Assembly (NCBI GenBank): GCA_009731425.1
Contig: AP018794.1
Span: forward strand, 2,983,960-3,047,959
Origin: Lachnospiraceae bacterium KM106-2
GTDB taxonomy: Bacteria > Bacillota > Clostridia > Lachnospirales > Lachnospiraceae
DNA: 64,000 nt
Reading direction: 5' to 3'
Position numbers and translations under genes: made by a program. Under the pieces are notes generated by a model, which saw only the letters and a program-made list of their open reading frames with translations, made no database searches and was not told the DNA's origin. Within the stretch, counting starts at the first letter, position 1. Each line of letters starts with the position of its first letter. Of the stretch, positions 1 through 9,590 are shown piece by piece.

Positions 1-898
1 TCACATCTACCATGGGAATTCCATGCTTCTTTAGCTCTCTCGTGTGATCTACAAGTGCTTTAAGTTTACTAACTCCTTCTTGGTAGACTGCTCGTTTCTC
101 TACCTTCTCGTCTTCTCTTATTATAGTACAAAGTGCATCATATTTGCCACGATCCATTGAAATCGTGATTTGTTTGGCATTATCAAGCACACCATCTATC
201 GAACATTCGATTAAGAACCCATTTGCCATAGCATGAAATAATCCATTTTGTATTAAAGTAGAATAAAGTCTTTCCTCTTCTAAAAACACCGTATCCGGAT
301 TATGGTATTCCGGTAAGATTCTTACTTCTAATTCTTCCTGCGGTAAGTAGTCCTCTGCAAACATGATCTGTGGTCTCGTAAAGCTTGGAAATAATGAGTA
401 AAATTGATGACAGCATAAACCTGCTTGTTCCAACATTTGTTGTAATTCCGCTTTTGCATAAGCATGGCCATCTACCTCGAAAGCTCGAGTATAATTTTCA
501 ATACTATCAAAATTACGTTCTGTAAAAGTATCTCGATCCCCACAAAAATAGCGAATTCCCAAGCGATTATTGGCACCAATGAGAACTCTACCTTGTTGTG
601 TTAAACACTTACGTACATTTTCAAGTAATAGCGCCGGGTGATTACAACGTTCCAGAACTCCTGACATTACAATATAATCATAATAGCCTTTTTTGTCATC
701 TTCCTGCTTCGTAAGAAGCTCACTAGCATCGATTTGATCTACTAACATCCCACTGTCTACTAAAACCTCAATAAGCGAATCCGATTCCGGATCACTATCT
801 TTAACGAACAACGCTCTGCTGCCTTTCTGAAAATCATACCAGCCGATTAATCCTTTCGGCAATTCCCTAAGAATCCTCTTTTGTTCTATCTGTTGCAT
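1..898 (-). CDS. SAM-dependent methyltransferase-like protein, 3' end outside window
   Basis: An open frame runs leftward from an ATG at 896-898 to the window edge with no stop, so the C-terminus is missing (about 299 residues visible). The N-terminal part resembles a class I methyltransferase: an acidic strand near VKDSDPESD, then DYIVMSGVLERCNHPALLL and GRVLIGANN, which match the usual motif IV-VI layout. The part after residue 130 is not recognised. It lies 13 bp downstream of a glycosyltransferase and closes the visible part of the surface polymer operon. It may modify a sugar or be part of a larger multidomain enzyme. The substrate is unknown. Confidence 0.6.
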   Translation of the reverse strand, partial: MQQIEQKRILRELPKGLIGWYDFQKGSRALFVKDSDPESDSLIEVLVDSGMLVDQIDASELLTKQEDDKKGYYDYIVMSGVLERCNHPALLLENVRKCLTQQGRVLIGANNRLGIRYFCGDRDTFTERNFDSIENYTRAFEVDGHAYAKAELQQMLEQAGLCCHQFYSLFPSFTRPQIMFAEDYLPQEELEVRILPEYHNPDTVFLEEERLYSTLIQNGLFHAMANGFLIECSIDGVLDNAKQITISMDRGKYDALCTIIREDEKVEKRAVYQEGVSKLKALVDHTRELKKHGIPMVDV

Positions 899-911
899 TT
901 TACACCTCTTT

Positions 912-2297
912 CTATTTGTCCTTATTCGTACGCTTCTCGATCGGAACTTGCAGTAAGCTAAGATGGATCCCTCCCATATACATAGCAGTTTGCTTCTCAT
1001 CAATTCCCATTTCCCTTAATTGCTCCTGGATCTCATCTCCATACTTTGCATTTGAAATGATATAAACGGCATCTGGATATTGCTTTACTGCCTCTTTTGG
1101 CGATAAAATCTTCACTCCCTGTACCTTGCAATTCCATAGCACCTCATTATTATCAGCAAATGCTTTTACCGTTCCACTGCTTTTATGCTGCAATAATATA
1201 TTTACAAACTTACCAAGAATTCCGCTCCCAAAGATAACGATCGGCTGACCCTCTGTCCTTCTTACAATAGTTTGAATATTACTAACATGATCTTTTACCA
1301 TCTCTCGATACTTATGATAGACTTCTTTAGGATCTTCAAACCATACTTGTAGCAACTCCCAGCGTTCCTCTCCAAGGTTATCCTGAGTCAGGATCTGTTT
1401 GTCTGCTGCCTCTTGTAACTGACACCGTAACTGATCCATATCTCCTCTTGCGTTCTCCCAGAAATAAGAAGAAAGCGCCATGATCTGAAATCGCCCAATT
1501 GCTTGGTTTAACATTCTTTGATAAAAGGCCCGCGTCCAATTCTCTTCTTTAGCCTGTAGATATTTTTGATTTAGTGCATACTCCTCTACCAAGTAATGAA
1601 AGCCCTTGGGATTAAAGATAGAAGAATTAATATTATCCTGTCGATAACGATATACGATATGATCGATATAGACCGCTGATGTCGCTTGACTCATTGTCTG
1701 CAATAGAAATCCTTGGTCCTGAAATGCAGCACCAGGTGTCTCATTTAATCGTATCTTTCTTATGAATTCTTTTCGATAAATGCCACTCCATAAGAAGATA
1801 TCATTCAGTAACAAGTCAGCTTTCTTACTCGGATCAATCACTTGTCCAAGTAGATGTTCTTCTTGTAATGGAAGCGCAATCGGAGTGCTCCACGATTCCC
1901 CATTCGACAGATCCACGTAGTATTCTGCTCTTCCTTTCACATAGTCTGCTTTCGTTTTATCTGCAATCTGATAGAGTCTCTCGTACATATCTAACGCGAT
2001 TTTATCATCCGTCTCAACAATTCCGATATACTCTCCGGTCGCATGTTCCATTCCGAGATTCACCTGATACCCATAACTTCTCTTATCAGAAAGGATGACC
2101 TTTACTCTATCATCTTTTCTAGCAAACTCCTGTATCATTTCAAGTGTTCCGTCATCGGAACCTGCATCAATTGCTAATACTTCTATTTCATTCAAGCTCT
2201 GCTCTAAAACACTTCTCATGCAACCTTCGATGTATCTTGCAACATTGAGAGAAGGCATGATGACCGTCACTTTAGGCATAATATCTTGTTTTCTCAT
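912..2297 (-). CDS. GT2 glycosyltransferase with C-terminal Rossmann-like module
   Basis: A family 2 glycosyltransferase of 461 residues that should transfer a sugar from a nucleotide donor to the surface polymer on the cytoplasmic side. The GT-A domain fills residues 10-230, with DAGSDDG at 44-50 and the metal-binding ETDD at 95-98. A separate domain begins at residue 354 with GSGILG (357-362), an acidic FADNN after the second strand and a conserved ISNAKY segment, resembling a small nucleotide-binding fold. No membrane helix is visible. AGGAGGAGGG lies upstream of the chosen ATG; a second ATG six codons in is possible. It sits between the methyltransferase and FkbM genes with short gaps. 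Confidence 0.88.
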   Translation of the reverse strand: MRKQDIMPKVTVIMPSLNVARYIEGCMRSVLEQSLNEIEVLAIDAGSDDGTLEMIQEFARKDDRVKVILSDKRSYGYQVNLGMEHATGEYIGIVETDDKIALDMYERLYQIADKTKADYVKGRAEYYVDLSNGESWSTPIALPLQEEHLLGQVIDPSKKADLLLNDIFLWSGIYRKEFIRKIRLNETPGAAFQDQGFLLQTMSQATSAVYIDHIVYRYRQDNINSSIFNPKGFHYLVEEYALNQKYLQAKEENWTRAFYQRMLNQAIGRFQIMALSSYFWENARGDMDQLRCQLQEAADKQILTQDNLGEERWELLQVWFEDPKEVYHKYREMVKDHVSNIQTIVRRTEGQPIVIFGSGILGKFVNILLQHKSSGTVKAFADNNEVLWNCKVQGVKILSPKEAVKQYPDAVYIISNAKYGDEIQEQLREMGIDEKQTAMYMGGIHLSLLQVPIEKRTNKDK

Positions 2298-2333
2298 CTC
2301 TTGCCCTCCTCCTTACTCATGATCTCAAAAGTT

Positions 2334-3377
2334 CTAAATTGCATATAATACGGTTTCCCACTCATTAATTGAATAATGTCGGAAATAGAATTTATAATCA
2401 GGATTATATTTCAACAATAACTGCGGAATCTCCCATATATCTTCTGGCTTATGATAGACACAAATTGCAAGTTTGGGTTTATACTCTTGAATCAATGCTT
2501 TCGCTCCTTGGATTGCATCGCACTCAGCACCTTCAATATCGAATTTGATAAAGGAAACTTTCTCCTTTACAAGCCCATCAAGGCAAACGACTTCGATAGA
2601 ATTCTCTCCACTGTCCGTAAACTTAGATCCTGCATTATTGTCACTCTTAAACTTCAGGACCTTTTTTTCTTCCCCTAATCCACAATTGAATAACTCATAG
2701 GTCCCTCTCTCCAGAGATTCTTCGAATGTAATTTTACAATTCTCATAATTCTTATCATCCGGTTCGAAGGCATAAATCTTTTGGTAAGTTCCATTGCACC
2801 ATTCCTGAAAGCGAATAGAATTTTGTCCATTAAAACATCCACCATCGATAAATACTTCTTGTTCTGTACGTAAGGCATTGAATTCTGGCAGATCAAAGTA
2901 TTGTCTTTCATTCCATATCTGATGAACCACCTCAACGACATCGATCATATTTTCTTTTAGTACACCTAACCCTAGTAATTGTTCATATTGCTCTTCATGA
3001 TATAACCACGAACAGATAATGATCGTACTCGTTTTTAATTGCTCCTTATATGCTTCCAATGGAACAATAGGAATTCCTTTGCAGTTACCCGATTTCTTAT
3101 TATCGATAAAGCACTCTATTTTAAAAGAATCTACGTCTTTAAAGATCTCATAAAACCACTCACCTAATATTCCAGCACCGAAAATTGCTTTTTTCTCTTT
3201 GCTTTTCTCAAATCTGGCAAGGAATTCATTATAAACACATGATTCTTTGATCATAGTTTGTAAATATCGCTCATCGTTTGTTACGTTATATAGTAGGCGA
3301 TTCGAGAAAATCGCCTTTGATTCCTCATCCTGAATATGACTATAAATACTCGAAATTATCTTATTCATCTGCTCCAT
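2334..3377 (-). CDS. FkbM family methyltransferase with N-terminal Rossmann-like module (copy 1)
   Basis: A 347-residue protein in two parts. Residues 62-150 form the small GxGxxG module shared across this cluster (GAGILG at 67-72, FIDNKKSG at 90-97). Residues 172-347 are an FkbM-type SAM methyltransferase, with FIDGGCFNG at 176-184 as the SAM-binding loop and FEPD at 204-207 at the end of the next strand. FkbM enzymes usually methylate a hydroxyl, often on a sugar. The protein at 9591-10643 has the same layout and a nearly identical C-terminus (YKFYxRHYS then ETVLYAI), so the two are paralogues. Start choice is uncertain by three codons. Confidence 0.85.
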   Translation of the reverse strand: MEQMNKIISSIYSHIQDEESKAIFSNRLLYNVTNDERYLQTMIKESCVYNEFLARFEKSKEKKAIFGAGILGEWFYEIFKDVDSFKIECFIDNKKSGNCKGIPIVPLEAYKEQLKTSTIIICSWLYHEEQYEQLLGLGVLKENMIDVVEVVHQIWNERQYFDLPEFNALRTEQEVFIDGGCFNGQNSIRFQEWCNGTYQKIYAFEPDDKNYENCKITFEESLERGTYELFNCGLGEEKKVLKFKSDNNAGSKFTDSGENSIEVVCLDGLVKEKVSFIKFDIEGAECDAIQGAKALIQEYKPKLAICVYHKPEDIWEIPQLLLKYNPDYKFYFRHYSINEWETVLYAI

Positions 3378-3396
3378 CTCTTATGAAAGTCCCCTC

Positions 3397-4983
3397 TTAT
3401 CTTAATAATCCTAAAATAAAACCAGCCGCTCGTTCACTGGCATGTCCATCTTCATGGACTCCATAGCTTTCTAAAAACTTCGTAACCTCTTCTTCATACT
3501 TATGTATCTCAAAGTTCTGAATACGCTGAGATAACTCCTCATTCGACTCTGCAATTGGAAAAGGCAGCGTATCATAATCGATTAAAAGTCCTCTTTCTCC
3601 ATCGATATACTCTTTTCGATCAGGAGCATATAAAAAGACTGGTCTTTTTACAAAGGCCTCTTCAAACATGATACTAGAATAGTCAGTTACCATCGCATCC
3701 GATGCTGCCACCAACTCTTCACTATCGGGATACCCTCCTACATTAATGATCCTCTTGCTTTCTGTTAACCCACACCCTTCAAAACCAAGCCATGGATGAA
3801 GTCGTACCAATAGATACCACTCACCCCCAAATTTCTGGCTCATTGTGTGAAGCAAAGATGTAAGATTCAATGAGATGGACATACTTTTCCCATTCTCGAA
3901 TTCTCTCTGTCGATAAGTAGGTGCATAGAGAAGAACCTTAGCATCCTTATTCAACCCCAAGCGATCGTATACCTTTTCTTTTATCTGATTCTCAAATAGG
4001 ATATCTGATCTTGCTGATCCAACACGAATTGCCTCCCCTTGAAATGCGAATCCACTTCTACATGATTTCTCATCTAACTCACTTCCGGTAAGTAGATAAT
4101 CCATCATCTCTCCATTACGTTTGATCCAATTCTCGATTTCAGGCGATATGCAAGAAGACATATCATCTAAATAAAACTTCTTAAGCGTAATACTAGACCA
4201 GTGCTTTGCCTGAATATAGATCTGTCCATATCTTTTTACGATATGATCCGGCACGGTAATATCATATAACCAGATCTTAGCGGTCTCCATCTCATAGAGA
4301 TATCTCTTCCAGTTATCTTGTGGCACTAATCTCACATTATCTGGTGCTTCTACCTGTTCCTCTCGCACTAGCCATACAATATCTAACTCTTTGTTCTGTT
4401 TTAATAACTGTCTTGTAATATACTTGGCATGTCCGCCATATTCACCATAGCTCATTACGATCTTATTCTCTACGATCGATTGCTGACAGCACCACTGCTG
4501 ATACTCTTCTCTAAGTTCAGAAAGGCTCTTTCTCTCTACGGCATCTGTTCCTAGTGCTTTCCTTGCATTTGCTTCCATCATCAATAATACATAACCATTG
4601 GTGATTTTCATCTGTCTTAACTGCTCTAGCATACTGGAATAATACTTGATGCTAGTAATTAAGATCACTACGTTTTCCGGCTGATAATTCTTTAATACAT
4701 CCGGACTTTGGATTTCAATATCCTCATACTCGGTCTGCCATGCTTCCGCACAACACCAGCCTAGTTTCTGATTCTGTCTCTTTTTATCATTATCAATGAC
4801 TCCGGCTATTCTCATATGATCACAACAACAGCGAAGGAAATAATCCATTCCTCCACCCATACCAAAAATAAAAATCTGCTTATCCTTACTTTCTCTAGTA
4901 AACTGTTTCCAGCTCTGCTGCTCTAAATTCTTATCCTTGCATAAATGCAATTCTTCTTCCATCGCTTTTGTTATTAGATCCAT
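3397..4983 (-). CDS. CDP-glycerol glycerophosphotransferase family protein with N-terminal Rossmann-like module
   Basis: A 528-residue enzyme of the TagB/TagF glycerophosphotransferase family, which transfers polyol phosphate from a CDP donor to a growing teichoic-acid-like chain. Residues 36-135 are the small module of this cluster (GMGGG at 41-45, VIDND near 62). The transferase domain runs from about 172 to 525 and has APTYRQ at 354-359, RLHP at 394-397 and TDYSSIMFE at 433-441, the usual signature blocks. Single-domain homologues are near 380 residues, so the N-terminal fusion explains the extra length. It indicates that the polymer contains phosphodiester links. The precise polyol is not known. 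Confidence 0.87.
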   Translation of the reverse strand: MDLITKAMEEELHLCKDKNLEQQSWKQFTRESKDKQIFIFGMGGGMDYFLRCCCDHMRIAGVIDNDKKRQNQKLGWCCAEAWQTEYEDIEIQSPDVLKNYQPENVVILITSIKYYSSMLEQLRQMKITNGYVLLMMEANARKALGTDAVERKSLSELREEYQQWCCQQSIVENKIVMSYGEYGGHAKYITRQLLKQNKELDIVWLVREEQVEAPDNVRLVPQDNWKRYLYEMETAKIWLYDITVPDHIVKRYGQIYIQAKHWSSITLKKFYLDDMSSCISPEIENWIKRNGEMMDYLLTGSELDEKSCRSGFAFQGEAIRVGSARSDILFENQIKEKVYDRLGLNKDAKVLLYAPTYRQREFENGKSMSISLNLTSLLHTMSQKFGGEWYLLVRLHPWLGFEGCGLTESKRIINVGGYPDSEELVAASDAMVTDYSSIMFEEAFVKRPVFLYAPDRKEYIDGERGLLIDYDTLPFPIAESNEELSQRIQNFEIHKYEEEVTKFLESYGVHEDGHASERAAGFILGLLR

Positions 4984-4997
4984 ATGTTCCCCTTGTT

Positions 4998-6167
4998 CTA
5001 GTCATCTAATCGAATCGGTTCTTTCCATAAAATTTTCGAATCCGAAATTCCAATCTGATGTAACTGTCTGATTATCTTAAATGCGTTCTTTTCGTCCTTG
5101 ATTGCAAGGATGATGTAATCGTAGTCAACCATTCCTATTTGCTCTACTGACTGCACGTCCCATCCATCTTGCTGAAGTTTCTTGTATTTTTGGTCAACCC
5201 ACAACACAAGCTCCATTCCCTGTGTCTTTTGAGAAAGCCTGTAATAATCTTTTCCGACCACACCAGCTCCATATAAGACCACTTGTTTTCCTTTTAAAAG
5301 ATTGAGAAAAGGATTGAGATAACGAATCGGGCTCTTTTTCTTAGCTATCGTCCATCCCATAAATTTCGGTGTCGTCTGAATCATCATCCAAGTCCACTGG
5401 CTCCACTTAGGCAGAAGAATCGCATGATAGCTAGATTGTTCAAATTCTTTTTCTAGGGAAAGATAGAGACTATTGATATTTCTTAAGTAATCTTTATTTA
5501 CGGAATTCATAACTGAATTCTCATTTCGCTCATAATGGTAGGCGCAGATTGCTGATATATAAACAGATTCGCACTGTAGAATATACTTAAATAGAATTTC
5601 TACATCCTCTCCTACAAAAATGTCTTCTGCTGTGTTCTCGACCACTGTCTGTAATTTTTCTGTGATAAATAACTTACTCCAAAGGTTCGTCGAAATTCCA
5701 ACACTTCCTGTATTATGGAATAGTAGCATATTCTCATATAGATACTCTCTTTGGTCTCTTCCATACAAGCCAGGTTCAAATAAATCAAATATCTTTTCCT
5801 CTTCAAACGTATAGCCAGACGTTACTAATTGTGCCTCTGACATATAAGAAAGCATTTGTTCATACATATCTGCATCTATATAATCATCTGCATCCACGAA
5901 TCCAACATACTGACCAGTTGCCAACTGAACTGCTTTTCTCCTTGTATAAGCAACTCCCTCATTATTCTGTTTTATATACATAATTCTAGCATCTTGCGCG
6001 GCATATCTTCTACAGATATCATCCGTTTGATCCGTTGATCCATCATTAATAAGAATGATCTCCAACTTCTGATAGGTCTGATTTAACACACTCTCTAGAC
6101 ATCTATCCAAATACTGCTCACAATTATATGCTGGAATCACAACACTAATATAATCTTCTCTTAACAT
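4998..6167 (-). CDS. GT2 glycosyltransferase with C-terminal Rossmann-like module
   Basis: A 389-residue family 2 glycosyltransferase. The GT-A domain shows VVIPAYN near 9-15, NDGSTD at 41-46 and VDADD at 91-95, giving a complete donor and metal site. The C-terminal module starts near residue 295 with VVLYGAGVVG, followed by WVDQK and YDYIILAI, and ends in a helix and strand like its neighbours. No transmembrane helix is seen, so it probably acts as a peripheral membrane enzyme. It is 9 bp from the next GT2 gene upstream and 14 bp from the phosphotransferase gene downstream, consistent with one operon. Acceptor and sugar are unknown. Confidence 0.9.
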   Translation of the reverse strand: MLREDYISVVIPAYNCEQYLDRCLESVLNQTYQKLEIILINDGSTDQTDDICRRYAAQDARIMYIKQNNEGVAYTRRKAVQLATGQYVGFVDADDYIDADMYEQMLSYMSEAQLVTSGYTFEEEKIFDLFEPGLYGRDQREYLYENMLLFHNTGSVGISTNLWSKLFITEKLQTVVENTAEDIFVGEDVEILFKYILQCESVYISAICAYHYERNENSVMNSVNKDYLRNINSLYLSLEKEFEQSSYHAILLPKWSQWTWMMIQTTPKFMGWTIAKKKSPIRYLNPFLNLLKGKQVVLYGAGVVGKDYYRLSQKTQGMELVLWVDQKYKKLQQDGWDVQSVEQIGMVDYDYIILAIKDEKNAFKIIRQLHQIGISDSKILWKEPIRLDD

Positions 6168-6176
6168 AAATAATCC

Positions 6177-7367
6177 CTAATAGCTGAAATAACCTTCTGG
6201 AACACAGGTTATTATCTTCTCTTCTTCTATTCCACGTTCAACGAGCTTCTTTTTAATCTCTTCTTTTATCTGCTTATTTAAAATGGCAATAACAATATAA
6301 TCAAATGACTTATTTCCAATCTGATCTGGCGATTCTACCGTATACCCTTTTATTCTTGTAATCTTCTTATCCATCCAAGAAACAACATTACAGTAGCCAA
6401 GTTGTTTTATCTGCATGAAATATTGAATTCCGATATCACCTGCACCATATAAAATAATCTTACTTTTAGCAGGAACCATCTGAAATGGGAAAAGATAAGT
6501 TCTCTTTTTCCCATATGTCATCTGATATTTCTGGCTGTGATATTGAACACTTCTTATATAAAAGAAGTCAAGTTGCTTGATTAGAATTTCTCGACACTCT
6601 GATTTTTTAAAACTCTCGTATAGTGCATGATATAACACTAGCATCTTGTTAAAAAATCCATCCTCAGTCAGATATCCAGGTACACTACCTCTTTCTTTTT
6701 GTCTATGATAGTAAAAAGTCTCCCGCGTACAATACATACTGTTTATTTCAAGAATATAAGGATAAATGATTGCCGTATCCTCTCCATAATAGAAATTCTC
6801 TTTTTCGATTCGTCTATATTGTTTCAACAATAGATCTGTTTTGAAGATCTTCATACATAAAGAAGGATCTAAGGCCCATCCGTCCAGCTTACTATTCCAT
6901 AACATTATAGGAATAATCTGCGTTTCGATATCCTTCTTTTCATATAAGCCACATTCTATCTCTTTATCAAAATATCTTAGCTGATGCAGCTCATCTTGAT
7001 ATCGGATGCAGCCTGATGTAACCATATCCACATCATACTGGATCATCTTATCCATTAAACATTCATACATCGAAGAAGATATCCAGTCATCACTATCTAC
7101 AAATGTCACGTAAGGTGAGCTAGCACTAAATAACCCAGCTAGTCTAGCACTTATCAATCCACCATTTAATTTATGTATGACCTTAATTCGACTATCCTTT
7201 TTTGCATATTCATCGCAGATGTCACCGCTCTGATCTGTAGAACCATCATCCACTAAAATTATTTCTAAATCAGTATAACTCTGATTCAATATACTGTCTA
7301 AACACTGTTTTAAATATCTCTCTACATTATAAACAGGCACTATAACAGACAACCTTTTCTCATTCAA
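6177..7367 (-). CDS. GT2 glycosyltransferase with C-terminal Rossmann-like module
   Basis: A 396-residue family 2 glycosyltransferase similar in layout to its downstream neighbour. VIVPVYN lies near 8-14, DDGSTD at 40-45 and the metal-binding DSDD at 91-94. The C-terminal module begins at about 303 (IILYGAGDIG, GAGDIG at 308-313), with WMDKK and FDYIVIAILN following. The two adjacent GT2 genes may have arisen by duplication and later divergence, since their linkers and acceptor regions differ clearly. It likely adds one residue of the polymer repeat. Donor and acceptor cannot be read from the sequence. Confidence 0.9.
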   Translation of the reverse strand: MNEKRLSVIVPVYNVERYLKQCLDSILNQSYTDLEIILVDDGSTDQSGDICDEYAKKDSRIKVIHKLNGGLISARLAGLFSASSPYVTFVDSDDWISSSMYECLMDKMIQYDVDMVTSGCIRYQDELHQLRYFDKEIECGLYEKKDIETQIIPIMLWNSKLDGWALDPSLCMKIFKTDLLLKQYRRIEKENFYYGEDTAIIYPYILEINSMYCTRETFYYHRQKERGSVPGYLTEDGFFNKMLVLYHALYESFKKSECREILIKQLDFFYIRSVQYHSQKYQMTYGKKRTYLFPFQMVPAKSKIILYGAGDIGIQYFMQIKQLGYCNVVSWMDKKITRIKGYTVESPDQIGNKSFDYIVIAILNKQIKEEIKKKLVERGIEEEKIITCVPEGYFSY

Positions 7368-7398
7368 TTACTAACACTACCTCTCACCACAACGTATA

Positions 7399-8502
7399 TT
7401 ATTTCGTATTCATTTCCTTCTCGATCTGCTTCATCATATTCTTCTTTTCCGCATCCAGCCATGACCCATCATAGTGATGAATTCCACGAGTATATGGTGT
7501 CAGTTTAATTCTCTTGGACGTAATACTCTTACCGCTAAGCATTTTTTCCGGATATATGGTTAATTCATTCTCTAATATTTGATATTCACCATCTTGTTTC
7601 AATCCATGGCCGAGTAAATAATCTGTTTGGATTACCGGGCTAGGTGTTAAATTCATGTTTCCTTCTTTATCCAAGAAAGAATAGTTATCATAGGCATCCA
7701 TCATTCCTTTGATCAGTTGATTACCTGCTGCGGCTCCAAATCCCAATCCTAATGCAACATACTTGTCACTCTCAAAGCCAGCAAACCCTCTCTGATATAG
7801 TAGATCATCAATATTATTAATCAGCTCTACATCTGTATCTAAGTAGACTCCTCCATGATTATAAATAATATCTAATCTGGCATAGTCAGGAACAAAGCCC
7901 CATTTTCTCTGCTCATAAGCTTGTAACATATACTGATTCTTCGTCATATCATAGTTATCTTCATTCCACTCAACGATTTCATAATCTGGGCAATACTTCT
8001 TCCAGCTATCCATCCAGATCTTATATTGGTCTGGAATTGGATTTCTTCCAAACCAGCAATAATGGATCGTTTTAGGGATCAGCATCTGCCCACTCAATCT
8101 TAGATTATCTGGAATTTTTCTTTTCATTGCCCTGTCATCACTATAATCACCTAAAATATGTGTTAAAGAATAAATATCATTTTGTTGGAATGCCTCTTGT
8201 GTTTCCAACTGCTCTAAAATATCTGCATAGAAAAGACAAGTAATAATGATCATCACATTGGATTTTGTAACAGATGTAAGTGATGCTACTGACTGAACTT
8301 GGATCTTTCTTTCATTGATCGTAATCTCAGCTCCCTGCTTACTACAATCATTATCCGCAATATATCGCACTTTGCTCATGATTCCATTTTCATTAAATGT
8401 TTCTTTCATTCGCTGTAGTCTTTTTCCTGCTCCAATACAGATAATATATTCACATTTTTCCACTTCTTTTAAAAACTGTGGCCAATCCGCCTTTTTAAAC
8501 AT
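7399..8502 (-). CDS. GT32-type glycosyltransferase with N-terminal Rossmann-like module
   Basis: A 367-residue protein with two parts. Residues 17-118 carry the cluster's small module (IGAGK at 23-27, YIADND near 48, VMIIITC). From about 142 the sequence is a GT32 (Gly_transf_sug, DXD) glycosyltransferase: IPKTIHYCWFG near 142-152, VPDYARLDIIYNHGGVY, and the metal-binding DTD at 222-224. GT32 members often transfer hexoses such as mannose or glucose, but the donor is not certain here. The module lies N-terminal here and C-terminal in the GT2 enzymes, showing that it moves as an independent domain. Confidence 0.87.
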   Translation of the reverse strand: MFKKADWPQFLKEVEKCEYIICIGAGKRLQRMKETFNENGIMSKVRYIADNDCSKQGAEITINERKIQVQSVASLTSVTKSNVMIIITCLFYADILEQLETQEAFQQNDIYSLTHILGDYSDDRAMKRKIPDNLRLSGQMLIPKTIHYCWFGRNPIPDQYKIWMDSWKKYCPDYEIVEWNEDNYDMTKNQYMLQAYEQRKWGFVPDYARLDIIYNHGGVYLDTDVELINNIDDLLYQRGFAGFESDKYVALGLGFGAAAGNQLIKGMMDAYDNYSFLDKEGNMNLTPSPVIQTDYLLGHGLKQDGEYQILENELTIYPEKMLSGKSITSKRIKLTPYTRGIHHYDGSWLDAEKKNMMKQIEKEMNTK

Positions 8503-8533
8503 TTATCCTCTCACCCCATACCTCTATTTATCT

Positions 8534-9565
8534 TTATCGTTCAAAACTAGATTTATTTGGAAAACGTGCCTCAAAAGATCGATTGATCTCTTGCTTAATA
8601 TCTTCCCAATTATCTAACTCATTATTTTCATTTAAGCAGATCATATTGTGTTTACTATGTTTAATATCATCAGCTATCTTTTTATAGTTGTTCTCACTAA
8701 CGGAGTAATACTTTCCTTTTGATCTTCTTGGGTAGAAATCTCCTTCACAAAGCTGCCAATATCGCACCACATACTGATTTAAGTCCGTATAATTTCGAAA
8801 TCTATTTCGGCTCGCAATATCCAACGTCTTTGGTTCTACCTTCCATACTTTCTCAAATGTACTTTTCTTCATCGAATGAGGCATATGTGGATTACTAAAA
8901 TTATCAAAATCATAATAATGATGAAGTGAGATCGTTCGCATAAGCATTTTTCCATATTTGATGTTATACCATTTAAAAAAGTGCTTCTTCTGAACTTCTC
9001 TCTTTTTGAAATACTTATTAATCACAAACATATCATTTACATAAATATGAGTCATCGTCTGCGCAATATTATTGTTACGTGGTGTTGGTGCAATAATTCT
9101 CTCAATCGCTTCATCACAAACCTGGTTATTTTTAAAGAAATACTCTGGCTTCATATACTGCAAAGGGAAACAATCATCATTGAATAAGATAAAATTCTCG
9201 GACATTCCCTTAATTCTATGAGCATTCATCTCAATCGTAGATGCATTATAAGTAGGTAAATACTCTGAAGGAATATAATCCTTATGATTCACAATCTCAA
9301 TCTTAGGATGGTTTATATTTAAAAAAGATGGTATATGCCCATATGTCACAAAAAATATTTTACGTACCCATGGCATACATTCTTCGATCCCTCTAAATAA
9401 ATAATGAAGGTTATCCCATGATTCAAATCGTACAGAGCTATTTGAACTACGGCGGCTATCTTCTAACTTCTCTGCATAATAGTCCTTTTCTTTTCGCCAA
9501 ACTTCATCGCTGTCATCTACCCATGGTAAAAAGATATCAATCGGCTCGTTCGTAATATTTTTCAT
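8534..9565 (-). CDS. Stealth family sugar-phosphate transferase
   Basis: A 343-residue Stealth protein. The family uses a nucleotide-sugar donor to transfer hexose-1-phosphate, making a sugar phosphodiester bond in capsules and related polymers. Conserved region 1 is at 11-20 (IFLPWVDDSD). Conserved region 2 spans about 46-150, with the block around WVRKIFFVTYGHIP, then LPTYNASTIE and FILFNDDCF (FNDD at 128-131). Conserved regions 3 and 4 follow, including the SRNRFRNY stretch. No fused small module is seen, unlike most neighbours. With LicD and two glycerophosphotransferase-like genes, it points to a polymer rich in phosphodiesters. Confidence 0.9.
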   Translation of the reverse strand: MKNITNEPIDIFLPWVDDSDEVWRKEKDYYAEKLEDSRRSSNSSVRFESWDNLHYLFRGIEECMPWVRKIFFVTYGHIPSFLNINHPKIEIVNHKDYIPSEYLPTYNASTIEMNAHRIKGMSENFILFNDDCFPLQYMKPEYFFKNNQVCDEAIERIIAPTPRNNNIAQTMTHIYVNDMFVINKYFKKREVQKKHFFKWYNIKYGKMLMRTISLHHYYDFDNFSNPHMPHSMKKSTFEKVWKVEPKTLDIASRNRFRNYTDLNQYVVRYWQLCEGDFYPRRSKGKYYSVSENNYKKIADDIKHSKHNMICLNENNELDNWEDIKQEINRSFEARFPNKSSFER

Positions 9566-9590
9566 TCTTAGTCATTCCTCGTGAATTTCG